A stretch of DNA of 64,000 nucleotides, taken from assembly GCF_023343835.1 (NCBI RefSeq), contig NC_064437.1, positions 16,487,501 to 16,551,500 on the forward strand, written 5' to 3'. The translations under genes and the position numbers were made by a program. A model generated the notes under the pieces. It was not told the origin of the DNA, did not search any database, and saw only the letters and a list, made by a program, of their open reading frames with translations. This document shows, in pieces, positions 51,943-63,727 of this stretch; position 1 is the stretch's first letter; each line of letters opens with the position of its first letter. The stretch comes from Lagopus muta (Eukaryota > Chordata > Aves > Galliformes > Phasianidae).

Positions 51943-54379
51943 CAACACTTTATGAGAGTGTAAAGTTACTCTCTTGATTTTGTTGGAGTTTCCTTGCCCA
52001 TGCAATACTGGCATAGCATGTTTGCACAGAATATTTCTTGGGGTTTGCTTGGACGTAGGACATCCAAGTTGAAGCTGCTGAAGGTATGCAGTAACATCCA
52101 ATTCCAAATGTATAGGCAATGCTCAGAATATTCCTGCAGGATATTTCTAACTGATAAAAAGAACAAATAACCAAACTAAGTTAGCCTGAGCACACAGTAG
52201 CCATATTTAAACATGTCTACAGCTTTTCCTTCTGCTGCAATGCTTTTGTACTCCTTAGGCAGTTCTCTTTTATCTGTAAATCCTTTTTGTCAGAAGGATG
52301 AGAGAGATCCCACAGGGAAAGCAGTTGCCAGCCAGGAATTCTCAGTGCATCATCATCTGTCAGCTTTCCAGTCAGCTTTGTTCAACAAAGCACATGTGGC
52401 TGTTGAGAGACAGCATTGGTTCTGGTGTTTGACAGTGCTCATTGTGGGCCAAGGTGCAAGCAGCAAGGCAGGTCAGACAAGTTTCACCCACACACTGTGC
52501 TGGGCCAGAGGAATTATTTGGTAAGATGTGTACTACACAGGCCTGATGTAGAGATCTGGGGAGTGTCTGGCTTGTCTTGTAGATGCTTCCTAACTCTGTA
52601 GGTGATGAGTTATTTTGAGGTTTAAAACTCTGATAGGTGGTCTGGCAGAGTTATCTGTTCAGATTAAGACACTACCATGCTCATCTGCCTGCTTTACCCT
52701 GCTGCTAGTACTACCACACTTTGATGGAAGAGCCTCCAGGTCACAAGCTGGCATATTAAACAATTACCTCCTTTAATTGTTGTGCTCTGCTAAAGCAATC
52801 GTGACCTCAGGCAGCTGGGAGAAAGAACACCTTAAGACAAGGCTGAAAAATATACCAGATCTTGTTGGTCAGAGCTTCTGGACGTGAGCTGTAAGCAGAG
52901 AGTCTTTGCCAGACCTGCCTCTCCCTGTGTCCCTGTGGGCTTGAGAACAGCCACTGCTGCCTTTGCTGGTGCCACAGATTTTTGGTCACCCCAGAGTCCT
53001 GCTGCTCATTTGAATGGAATATGGTTATTGCAGTCATTTTGCTTAGGAAGGGGAAGGTATGTACAAAGTACGTACAAAATACGTACAGAGAAGCACATAT
53101 AGGGTATGTACAAATAAATTTTAAATTTGGTGATACAGGGCTAAGCAAAAATTGAGGCCTGCTCATTGGAAAGTGAATTTCTGAAGAAAATTCTCCTCGG
53201 GCTTTTCTAGTTTGCCATTATGAAAGTGGTTTAAGATCCCACCATGCTGTTCTTAGGTTTTATTGTTTATTCTGTTTCATCAGAAACCCCAGATATACGT
53301 AATAGAGGGCAGGTTGAAATATTTCACTATATGAAGAATAAATTGATGCAACAGAGTAAAATATGAGAGCTTTTTTAATACTAATTTCATTAAGAAATTG
53401 TGTGAATGTGCTATTGCTGTCTTTGTTTGTCCATCTGTTTGATGCTGGAAAAAGGTTGGAAGCAGGATTAAGATCTCCTGCTTTGTTCAGCTGAGTATGT
53501 CAAGTGGAATTTTGTTACCAAAATGCTGCCAGAGTCAGTCAGCCGTAGGACACAAGTCCAGCTGAAGTCAAGCCTCAGCAGTCCGGATCTTTACACAAAT
53601 TCTTACCTGGCGGTTGATTTATTTGTTCAGCAATGGATTAAGCTTTAAACAAGTACAGGTGCTGGGGATGTGCCCTGCCCACCTCCTACGGGTTTCCAGT
53701 AGGCAATGTCAGTTTCGGTTCTGTCTTTGAGCCTTTGCATTCCTGCTATGAGAGACATCTTGCAAGAGAAATTAACAAGCACAGCTGGGATAGATGGTTT
53801 CTTGGGCAACGGCAGCTGATCCTGTTGCAATTACATCTGAATACCTTTAAAGTTATGTTCGTTGAGAGAACTTATACATTTTTTATCTTAAAGATCAGGC
53901 ATCCTTGCTGGAAAATGGAAGTTGGAGTGGTTTAGGATGCATTTGATGAAGGTTTCAAAAGGAAACAATTTTGAGCATTTTGTTTCCTGCTTGGTAAGAT
54001 TTACCATTTCCTGGGAGAAGTTAACCAAGTCCATCAATCTTCAGTGTTTAATTTTGTTAATGCAATTTTGCTTTGATTTTCTATTTTTTAATAAATACAA
54101 TGTAACGGCTCAAAGATGCAAAGTGAATAATAATTTAAACAAAATCGGAGCATTTGATTTCAAAACCGGCAAGTATCAGCAGTACTTGCACTCTGCACAA
54201 CCCAGGATCACGGGTACTGCAACCTTCATACGTACGGCGTGGTCGAGGAGCATTTTTCCCATGAAATATATTCGGCGGCGGGGCTAGAGAAAGGCGCGGT
54301 GGCTGGAATTCTATCGAAGGGCGAAACGCTCTGCGTAGCAGCCCTTTTTCCTCCCTCGACACGTAAGCCTTTCTCAGCC
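51943..54379. other. ALG14-TLCD4 intergenic DNA, second part
   Basis: Sequence between the CR1 copy and the TLCD4 CpG island. It contains an 11-base tandem repeat at 53058-53090. No protein-like frame, RNA gene or further transposon was recognised. Confidence 0.6.
53058..53090. repeat. 11-base tandem repeat, three copies
   Basis: tatgtacaaag, tacgtacaaaa and tacgtacagag follow one another without gaps. The GTAC cores make the array locally palindromic, and a related tatgtacaaat occurs again shortly after, at about 53105. Confidence 0.85.
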
Positions 54380-55570
54380 CCGCGCATTTAGCAGAATTTG
54401 GGGTCCAGAGTCCAGCGCGGCGCGGCGCAGCCTGCGGAGAGGCGGTGAGTGCGCTCGGCGGGGCGGGCGCGGTGCTGTCGGGAAGCCCCAGGGAGGGAGG
54501 CAGCGGCGCGGCCGTCCCCCGCTGCTGACGGCGAGCGGTGCGGCCGTTCCGGTTCGCGTCGGGTTTTGGCTCGGCGCGGCAACGCTACCGCGGCGGGGCG
54601 GTGCTTGCTGGCCCCGCTCCGGGCGCTGCGGTGTGCCCGCACCCTGCCGCTACCCGCAGCCGCCGCCGCGCCCCGATCCGCGGTGCCCGACGGCGCCGCC
54701 TCCCGCGGGCGCGGTCCGCCGGGGGCTCCGGGGTCGGGGAAGCCGCCCTCCCCTGGCGGACCCCTGAGGCAGGTGGCGGCTCGGCCGCTTTAAGGCTGCG
54801 CCTGCCGTAACCCGAGCATCCCGTGCGGGAAGGGCTGGTCTCGCCGCCGCCCAGAGGCACGGCTGCAGCTCGGCCCCGGTAGCCCCGCTTTCAGGTGCGG
54901 CGGGGTGGAAAAGTGGGCGCTCACTCCTCTTCTGTCTCCCCTCCCGGCTCCGTTAGCCGACGAGGACGAGTGGACGGAGGCTACGAAGCGGAGGTAAAGG
55001 CGCAGGGGCGGCGCAGCTCAGCCCCTTCGTCCCCACCCCTGCCGGGCTGCGCGGCGGCTCCCTCCCTCCGTTACTCCCTCCTTCCCTCTCTCTCTCTCGG
55101 CGACCGCCCCGCACGGGGCCGCCCCCAGCCCGCGGGCCGCAGCCGGCGGCGCTGGGGGCCGTGGTAGCGCGGAGCGCAGCGGACGTCTTTCTCCCGCGGC
55201 CGACAGCAAGGTTGCCCTCCGCTCGGGCCGGCCCTGCCCCTGCCCTTACCCCCGCCCGCGGAGTCCCGCCGCTCCTGGCTGAGCGCACTCCGAGGTAACG
55301 CGGCCCCGGGCCGCTGCTCGCGCGTTCCTGCGGGGCTTCGGTGCCGCGCCTCGGGACCGCTCGGGCTGCGCTCGCCGTATGTCCGAGAAGTTCTCTCTTT
55401 CCTTCCTTCTCTCTTTTCCCCATTTCTTCCCCGCTGAGAACTTCTTGCAGTGTGTGAGGAGATGGATGTTTCGGATAAATGACATAGCAACACGTAGCTC
55501 GCTTCGGTACCAAACTGCGTCGCGTCGGGTCGCTGCCACGGCGCTCCGGAGCATAGCCGTAAGTGGAGCT
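54380..55570 (+). promoter_or_regulatory. TLCD4: TLCD4 CpG-island promoter and presumed noncoding first exon
   Basis: A strongly CpG-rich block about 5 kb upstream of the first TLCD4 coding exon on the same strand, with AT-rich DNA on both sides. The coding exon at 59460 begins with an acceptor and only 11 bases of leader, so at least one noncoding exon must lie upstream, and this is the only CpG island available. Candidate donors are GCG|GTGAGT (54445), GAG|GTAAAG (54993) and GAG|GTAACG (55294). Open frames in the island are GC-driven and not credible proteins. Confidence 0.7.
54390..54444 (+). other. TLCD4: candidate TLCD4 noncoding exon 1 ending at a strong donor
   Basis: The donor GTGAGTGCG at 54445 is the best consensus match in the island. 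The 5' boundary shown is nominal because no initiator or TATA box fixes it. The alternative donors at 54993 and 55294 may instead, or also, be used. Confidence 0.3.
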
Positions 55571-56581
55571 TGGCTGTAAATGTCCTTACATAGAACAGGG
55601 AATGTCTTAACCTCCGATTGTTATTGCTTTTCTTCGTGTCTCCGTTCTTCTGCTGCGATGTGGTAGGGATATTTCCTGCATTTCCTACTGAGCTAACAAA
55701 TGTAGTTCCATGCTAATCAGGGCAGTATAAACTGCGGTTCAGACCCAACAACACTCGAGCATTGCAGCTGGTTTATTATTAGGTTTAATATAATGTGTGC
55801 CAACAGTCAGCAGTAGCACAGAGTTCTTTGCAAATTACCATAGTAAGGTTTACAAGGGTTGGGTTGAGCTGTGAGTTTTAACCAGACCAGGAGAGCACGG
55901 CGCTGAGCGGGATGCCCTGGTATTGCTCGCAGTTTTACCACGTTATCTTGTTTGGAAAGTGATCCTGTGTGTCTTGCAGTCCAGCCTGGCAGAGGTGAGG
56001 GCTGTGGGCCTTGTGTCTCATGCTGTGCGTACACACTGGGTTGTGTGTACATACAGGGCAGCGTGTCTTACTGTTCTGATGGGAAAGGCTGATGTGAGCA
56101 GAGGAACAGCAATCTGAACAGGACATAAATGCTGGGTGCCATTGATGGTACAGGTGCTGGATAACTCTACTCCTCCTTTATGCTCTCAGTAAGTGCTGGC
56201 TTCTTGCTATCAGAAGTTGCTAATTGTTTCATACTGGAGGTGAATGAATTCTGAGTTTATATATATCTACTTAATGGTTTTCTTTTCTGTTTTTTTTTTT
56301 TTTTCCCCCCCTGATTTTCAAGTAGAAACAGAATGTGAGGAATAGCACGTGGTATTAATACCAGATGAAAGGATTGTATTTTCAGCTCTTTCTGAGTACG
56401 ACTGAAAAGTGATGTTATTAGCTCTTTCAAAATTAGTGGGGTCAGTAGAACAGTTTGATACTGTGCTGCTAGAGTGGTGCCTGACTAACACCTTTCTCAC
56501 TGTTGTCAGCTTCCAGTGTTTGATAATATTTATTTATCTAAAGTCTACTTTGAAAGATGCAGGAGTGAAGTTGTAATTACT

Positions 56582-56641
56582 GTCTAGCTCAGTGGTTAAG
56601 ACAATAATCTGGGTAAGCCAGGAGAAGACTGCTGTTCAATA
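56582..56641 (+). mobile_element. MIR-like tRNA-derived SINE remnant
   Basis: tagctcagtggttaagac is a good pol III A-box in the form seen in MIR elements. It is followed by ctgggtaagccaggaga and, at B-box spacing, ctgttcaataac, a decayed GGTTCAAATCC. The order and spacing match the head of amniote MIR SINEs. No acceptor-stem pairing was seen, so it is not a working tRNA gene. Confidence 0.5.
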
Positions 56642-56943
56642 ACTAATGGTGAGGATCCAACACTGTTACATTACTCTTTTCCTGTGTTGCGAAGTAGTTA
56701 CACCAACTCTCCCCACTATCAGCTGGCTGAATGGTAATCAATGACTGTGCAGTTTGGGGGATAAAGTGTCCGCTCATATATAATCCATGCCATTCTGTGT
56801 CCAGGTTGGACTCTGCTGGAACACCATGAGAAAATACTGGGGCAGAGAGCCACAGCATATTTGAAAGCTGCTTTTGATTTCCTAACTTTGGCTCTTCTCC
56901 TTGAGGCAAAGAAACTATATGTAATCAGAAGTGTATTATGGTT

Positions 56944-56972
56944 GTTTTTGTTTTGTTTTGTTTTGTTTTTTA
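56944..56972. repeat. TTTTG microsatellite
   Basis: About five TTTTG units in the TLCD4 5' intron. Confidence 0.9.
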
Positions 56973-59055
56973 AGTTATAAAGTTTAGTTCAGCGAGGTGA
57001 ATGACTTTTCTTACTTAAAACAGAACATGGTAAGCAACACTTAATTTTCATGGTGAGTAGGACACAGTTGGAAACAGCTTAGACATATGAGAAAAAGTCT
57101 ATAGCTGAACTGTTCTTCTGTCTCATATAAACACGGTGTTTGCAGGTGGTCCTTGAAGTGAATTAAAACACAGCATTCTTTAATTTTCTGAAGTAAAATA
57201 TGGAATTATTCCTGGACTTTGGCACTTGAGCAGTGTTTTGATAAGGCACGTATGAAATCACCTTCTGAAATCAGTATTGCAAAACTCTTCAGAGTATCTG
57301 TCGGAGCAACCAGGCACCAGGTGACTGGTTTCTCCTCTGCTGCCATGGTACCTTCCTCCCTTGCCAGCATCCCATTTCTGTACTGCTGCCGTAAGTGCTG
57401 GGAGGTGTATGTACATCATACTTTAAAGTCCGAGCACGCACTTTCCAATGACTGCTTTGTCCTAAATTCCCCATACGATGTCCATAGAAGAAAGATTAGA
57501 AGAAAGGTTAACTCCTTGAAAGTCATTTCTTGCAGTGGATGGCTGGGAGTCTTCTGTTTAATTCCATCATCTCCTGTACTAAAATGAACACCCGCCATGC
57601 ACTGAAATATCACTTACCTAATGAACTCTTCAGGTGCCGAGGAGTGCTGGTGCTGCAGGAGAAAACTCTTGGACAAAAGAAAGCCATGTTTATGTCAGTG
57701 CTTTTGAAAATCAGAGGTATTGGCGTAGCCATTGCAGGTGAATACAATTAGTAGCATGAGAATTGTTATCTTCTAGTTAAAAGGATGTAGGAGAGGACTT
57801 CCTACAAATTAAACAATGTGATAACAAAGTTCCAGCCCCAGGAACGCAGCCTGGAATGGGCGCCGCTCAGTGCTCCTCAGTGGGTTTACATCAGAGGCTA
57901 TAAAATTGAGGTGATTGATCTATTCCTTCAAACTGAGTATTAGAAAATCAGACTTAGCACCCAGACTCTCCAGTATTAAAAATTGCATAAAATTTGATTT
58001 GTTTTTTTGTGTACTCTTTGACAATGGAGAAATGTAGGGAGAATGGTATGGAAGTGCTTGAGGGAACATGGCATGTATGGGCTAGTGTTTGAAACCAAAG
58101 TTCCAGTACAATATGTTCTAGAGTAATCCACTGCTGAGCTAGAACTGGTCATCAGATAACCAGGGTGCATTGCAACATGTATGCTTTCAAATTTTAATTT
58201 GGAGTAAAAGTGCTCTTTGTGAACTGAACCTTCTCATTGTGCTCACTTAACTGCAGTTTGGGTTGGGTTGCACTGCAGACCTGAATCATGTAGGCTGACT
58301 TCTCAGTGTTAATGTAAAACATGTTTCCATACATTCACTCACCATCTACCCTACATACTTAAATGACTGTACCTACTTTTTTTACAAGTTGCTATTTTAA
58401 ATAAAGGACTTTTATTCCTTTCTTTCATTTGTTCTCCCTGGTGCTCATTTCTTTTCATCTGCAATGCAGATATAAGTCCAAAAATCAAATGCATGTTCCC
58501 TCATTCCACAATGCACGTGAAGTGAATGTGGACAGCAGTGTATTATATCATTCTATCAGTTTTTTTCTTAATTTTTTTTTTTTTTTTTAACCACTGGGTT
58601 GTTGTAGTAATATCAAATTATGCTAACCTGTAAGCTTTCATTTTGTTTTTAGATGTGACAGCAGTCAGCTAAATAATGGTCTAAATAGCCATCTAAATAG
58701 TTTAAAACAAGCCATTTGGATTGTGAGTGTTTTCCAGTTTGTGTTCAACTTAATACAAATTCACTTTTGTAAGAGTTTGTGGCCTTTGCGAGTCTTGGAA
58801 TATAAAGCACTTCACACACATCAAACTGGAGATGTGTGACAGATGTTTGTGACGTCTGGGAAATACCAGTCTGCCTTGTGATGTGCTGGAGATGTGTGAG
58901 AAATGACTGAAGCATTTAGTGACTGGCATTTGGGTTTGGTATTGTTTAGCTATTGATTTAGGCCTCATGAAGTAGGTAGGCCATCCAGCACCTGAAGTCA
59001 TTGGTTCTGATGACAGGAAGCTCCTTGCTATGTCCAAAGATTAGGCTTTTGTGTG

Positions 59056-59073
59056 AAGAAGAAGAAGAAGAAA
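59056..59073. repeat. GAA trinucleotide run
   Basis: Six GAA units, about 400 bases before the TLCD4 coding exon. Confidence 0.9.
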
Positions 59074-59288
59074 GCCCGAATGCATTGCCTGCATGATATT
59101 GCAAGGAGGAGCCCTCAGTTAGGCACAGAAGTGCAAATTGAGAAACCCTGTCTCTGTGAAGTGGAGAAATGTACAGCTGCAGCGAGGCTGTTGCTTACTG
59201 AAACCTTCTCAGCTGGCTTATGTGACTTCACTGTCACTTTTTGAAGTGCTGTCGGTAGCACTTTAAAAACAAGCAAAAACGCTACATT

Positions 59289-59308
59289 AAAAAAAAAAAA
59301 AAAAAAAA
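59289..59308. repeat. A20 homopolymer
   Basis: Twenty A after acatt. A similar acatt plus nine or so A occurs about 30 bases later, suggesting a small duplication. Confidence 0.85.
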
Positions 59309-59470
59309 GTTACAACTTTCACATTAAAAAAAAAGTCTGGGAACACTTTTATACTTTTAGTGAATAGTGCTTCCATTGAGAAGTTAGTTGTCAAAGGCAC
59401 TCTGCTGCTTTAAGTTGAATGGTTGATGAACTGAAATTAACAACTTCTTCTCTTCACAGGCTGAAGAACA

Positions 59471-59625
59471 ATGGCTTCCTTCAGCAACCTGACTATTGGT
59501 ATCGCTCTTGCCAGTTTTACCATATTCCAGCTCCTGTTCCATGTTTTAAGCTCTTGGGTATCCGCGCGGATAACACCTGGTTTTAGCAATCTCAGCCAAA
59601 AAAGGAAGATTGAATGGAATTCAAG
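59471..59625 (+). CDS. TLCD4: TLCD4 (TMEM56), first coding exon
   Basis: The acceptor CTTCTCTTCACAG ends at 59459, leaving an 11-base leader before ATG 59471 in a strong context (A at -3, G at +4). The exon encodes 51 residues plus two bases of an arginine codon and ends at donor GTAAAG (59626). The peptide has a first hydrophobic segment at about residues 8-30 (ALASFTIFQLLFHVLSSWV), then ARITPGFSNLSQKRKIEWNSR. Human TLCD4 has the same layout: FQLLF, SPGF and KKKIEWNSR at the same exon boundary. TLCD4 is a multi-pass membrane protein with a TLC domain of uncertain biochemical role. This exon and the next cover residues before and at the start of the domain. Confidence 0.95.
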
Positions 59626-62600
59626 GTAAAGTGTTCAAAACAAATGGTGGCTAATGAACTACCTCTTGTGGGCGCATGTATTGAAAACTACAGATAAGGG
59701 TATTGGTTAAACATGCACGAGGATTAGCAGGACAGATCTGTGTGCTTAACAAAGTCTGCATGTCGAAGAAGAATCTCCTTCTTGGACATGGAGTTACAAA
59801 CACCTGTGTATTAAATGCTTTTTTAGATCATGATGCTCAAGTGAAAAAGGAAGTAAAAGAAAATAGTGATTGGTGAGAGGTACTAAGTTAATGTGGATTA
59901 ATTTTAGATGACTTCTCTATGATTCTTCTATTTAGAGAATGGGTACGAAATTCCTTTCACCCAGACATGCATGAAAATCATACCTATTTCAATTTATTCT
60001 GTGATCTTACTGATAGTATTTCTCTGGGTCGTGCCTTTGTGTGCAAAGCAAGTTACTCTTGTCTCTCACTACTAGTACACTGCATCCTGCTTTAGATAGG
60101 TTTTCCAAGTATTTGATAAATTGTCATTGTGGAACTGTGGTGAGGCAGAGTTATACTACAGCTACATCTGTGTTTTGATGAGGAAGGGCAGGAGGATGTT
60201 GAGATGTAGGGTAAGTGTTCAGAAAGGAGTTGTGGAAAATTGGTCTAAAAACCAGCCTTGCTCCCTTTGTGTCTCTACAGACCTGCCACTAGGATGTGTG
60301 TACCTGTGCTACTCCTGCCCCTTGGGCAGGGCATAGGCAGCAGCTTGTGCAGCCCTGTAAACCTTTCCCTGGGTGGGTGCTGTCCTCTATTTTAAGCTAT
60401 AAAGGAAGTATAGAGTAGTAACTGCAAGCAGGATAATCACTGAGGTTTTATTTCAAATAAACTTTGAAAGATTATATCTAGTACAGAAGTTTCTCCAACC
60501 AGAATGAATTGTTACAGTATAACTTCATGCTCAAGTGGCCTATTAAACTTTTAAAATATTTTTCAGGTGTTTCTGAAATTCTGTGTTGAGAAGTATGTAC
60601 TGTACGGCTGTTACTGCACTCAAAAAGCATTATCATTATCGCTCTCCCTCCCCTGTCCTCTTTAAAGGCATTATCAAGTGGATGCTTTTAAAGTTATTTC
60701 CTTGTCTGTGCAATATTAGTAACTCAAATAGTTTCGTCCTCCATTTGGCAAATGTCTGCCTGCAGTGCTTTTAAAGGCACCATCTTAATTTCAGTCCAAT
60801 CTTTGAATAATTGTGTACCTACCAAAACATCTTTCTAGATTGCCAGCTCACGATATCAGTGCAAACTGAGTTTTATCTCTGTGTTAGAAATCGACAATAA
60901 AGTCCAACAGGGAAACTAAACTTTTATCATATTGGAGCTGAACTTTTGTCTCAAAGCCACATCAAGTGACCCCTAAATTGCATAATAAGGTTTTTGAGGA
61001 CATACCTCATGCTTGGTAGCATTATGGTAAGTTGCAAAGCTTTGCATAACAACACACAAGTTGTTTCACAGATCACAAGTGTGCTGGAAATAAGCTGCTC
61101 TGTAATCTCCGGGCTACTTTGCAGTAAGGTGTTTAATTACTCAAGTTGAAAGAGCACCTCAAGCTGTTCCCTTCTTTTTAACTTCTTTCCACGATTTTTC
61201 TTAGAGCAGGATGTTGATGTTAGTGCTAGATTTTAGATAAATTGTGGTTCAGTTCTGGAATTAAGAGGCATGAAACGTGAGGCACAGCTCATCAGCAGTT
61301 TGTTGGTTTTGTATCTGAGGAGGGCACGGAGTGAAAGAAGGGCTGATGGTGCTGGTGATTCTGCAAGAAGTTGGCTGTTAACTTTGCTAGCCAAGCACAG
61401 CACTTCACCACGCTGCTTCCTCACTTCAGTGTCTCACTGAAGTGAAGAAACGCCCCAAGGAGTATCTTATGTGTTCATAGAATAGAGAGACACGTGTCTA
61501 CCGTGCATATGGCCCTGCGTGTGGAGGAAGTTACTATCTCCTGTTAAAATGAGTTTGATTAGCTTAAATGTTTGAAAAGTAGATGTTTGCTCTTCTGTCT
61601 TACATTCAGCTGCTCTAGGGAGGGCTCAGACAAATGGTTCTGTTGGCAGTCCTGAAGGAAACTGGCACAGAGGATGGTCATGCATTTTTATCAGCTCAGC
61701 TGGGTCTGGAAGACGGCATCTGCCTGAAATGAGCTGTAGCATTGAAAATATGTTGTTAGTTTTGAGGGTTTTGTGAGTCGAGCATTTGAGCTGCAGCTCT
61801 GGATCACGTTTTCCATATTGTCAGTTTGTTTATTCTGACCTTCCAAGAGTTAAGAACCAGTAAAGAAAATGATTCTGAGATCTTTCAATATGCACATTCT
61901 CAAATTGAATTAAAAGTTGCACTTCAACACAGATGTACTGTAACTAATTTGTCATGCAGAAGTTCCTGTCACCTCTTCTACAACATATATTTGTACTACT
62001 ATTATACAGTTGTGAAAATGCATAGATTTGGTAGGAAAAGAATAAGTATACAGTTTACCAGTGCACCTGTTATTTTTTTTCTTTGCAGTTTAATGAGGAG
62101 TTAAAGGATGCAGGCTTTGACATTATTTTTAAAGAAATGTACTGAGCTTGATAGCTTGACCTAGTTTCCATATTAAAATGGAGTATTTCTCTTATTCTGT
62201 GGGGAAACTTCAAAGTCCAGAAATAAGGAAGAAATCTGCTTTTTTCTTTTTTCCTTTTTTTTTGTTTTATTTTCCCTTCTTTTTTTTTTTCTTTTTTCTT
62301 CTTCAAGTGCTGTGTTTGTATATAGCTTGTAAGCTTACCTGAACTAAGGTTTGAATAAACAGCCACTCCTAAGACAAACTGCAACTGCAAGCTAATGAAG
62401 TATAAGCTAGGACAAATTTTACTTCTTTCAGCGCTGTGCTCTCCTAAAGTTAAAAAATCCCAAAGTATTTCTCAAGCACTAACCTTGCATGCCATGCTTT
62501 GTTTTTAAAAGGATGCAAAGTTTCTGGTCTTATATAGTTCTGTGTTGTGAGAGTCAATGTTTTAATCAAACCACTAATTATCATTAAAATTCTGATAACA

Positions 62601-63637
62601 GAATTTTACTTTGTTTAAAGTTTTTTTTTTTTTTTTTTTTTTAATATATATATAAAACCTAAAATGCTATAATAGATATTAAATATTCATACTTAGCCTG
62701 TTGCATTTGGATATTCAGACTGTTCTTATCTCTCTCCGTTTTCTGGTGTATGATTGAAAAAGCTGTTGAAAGTAGCATGATGACACTCCTTAAGCAAATG
62801 GTAAATAGGGACATCTTTGATGAGAAGTGATAGAATTTTCTCATACCAATAGAAGATAACACATCCCTTGGAAACAGACTAAATCCCTCTTCATTCAGCA
62901 AACCTTCTAGAGGAAAACAGACAGGACCTGGCCATGCTTGGGGTTTGCCTGCCTCCAGCGCAGGGTGTGCTGCTCTGCCAGCACTTGTGGGCCTGGCTGA
63001 TTCCTGTGACTACGTGTAAGACAGGAGGAGTATGAAATAGTGCAAGTGAGTCTGCAAGCTGGTAGGAAGCTGCTGCTGTTACACCTTGGATATGCAGCCA
63101 CAGCTCTTGGTTACAAAAGTTTACTCTTTGAGGGCCAGAATCTACTTCAAGCGCTCCAGAAATTCTTTCTGAAATTTTCACCAATAGGATTTTCACTTAA
63201 TGCCCCTCTTTGCAAAAACCCAGGCTCAGGAGAATTATTTTTGGGTCATCTTGGTGCCTGAAAGGAGGTACTCACAGGCCAGTCTGAGTATAAAATCAAG
63301 GCGCTTTCCTGTGGGTTTTCCATCAAACGAAGCAATGTAGTATTTGAGAACTGGATGTGGCTTTGTCTTTAAGTATTCATTAACAGTATGTTAATTTGAA
63401 AAACAAAAAAGCACCTGTAGATCTCAGTTACTTTACTTTAAAACCACTCTTTCTCTTCAGTGCTCGTCCCCCACGCCCCCATCAGAAGATACTTCTTTAT
63501 GACTTCCTTTCTCACGTGTCACTGTGTAAGTGGTAAAGCAGAGATGCAGTGGGGCATGGCTTTGGGTGTATCTTACCTGCAGTACAGTACAGACAGTGAC
63601 TGGCAGTATCTCCTTGTGACTGTGATCTGTTTTTCAG
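59626..63637 (+). other. TLCD4: TLCD4 intron between coding exons 1 and 2
   Basis: A 4.0-kb intron with GT (59626) and AG (63637) ends. It contains pyrimidine-rich and T homopolymers near 62240-62304 and 62621-62642. No repeat element, RNA gene or extra exon was recognised. Confidence 0.85.
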
Positions 63638-63727
63638 GACAGTGTCCACATTCCATGCCTTGGTGGTTGGTGGATTTTGTCTGTATATTTTGTTGTACGA
63701 TGAAGCTGTTAATGCTGACCATCTCTG
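63638..63727 (+). CDS. TLCD4: TLCD4, second coding exon
   Basis: The acceptor CTGTTTTTCAG ends at 63637 and the donor is GTAAGA at 63728. The 90-base exon completes Arg52 and encodes residues 53-81 plus two bases of Trp82: TVSTFHALVVGGFCLYILLY followed by DEAVNADHLW. This aligns with human VVSTCHSLVVGIFGLYIFLF followed by DEATKADPLW, a membrane segment at the start of the TLC domain. Phase 2 in and phase 2 out agree with the preceding exon. The rest of the gene lies beyond 64000. Confidence 0.95.

Larger units (their letters stand above)
55571..59459 (+). other. TLCD4: TLCD4 5' intron
   Basis: Presumed intron between the CpG-island exon and the first coding exon. It holds a MIR-like SINE head (56582-56641), a TTTTG microsatellite (56944-56972), a GAA run (59056-59073) and A/T homopolymers (58570-58588, 59289-59308). 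A 122-codon frame at 57219-57587 has no recognisable family. Confidence 0.65.

Noticed and set aside
54388-55554. Long frames in the TLCD4 CpG island
   Set aside because: They are composition-driven, overlapping on both strands, with no domain or motif.
57219-57587. 122-codon plus-strand frame in the TLCD4 5' intron
   Set aside because: No similarity to TLCD4 or any family I know; length is compatible with chance.
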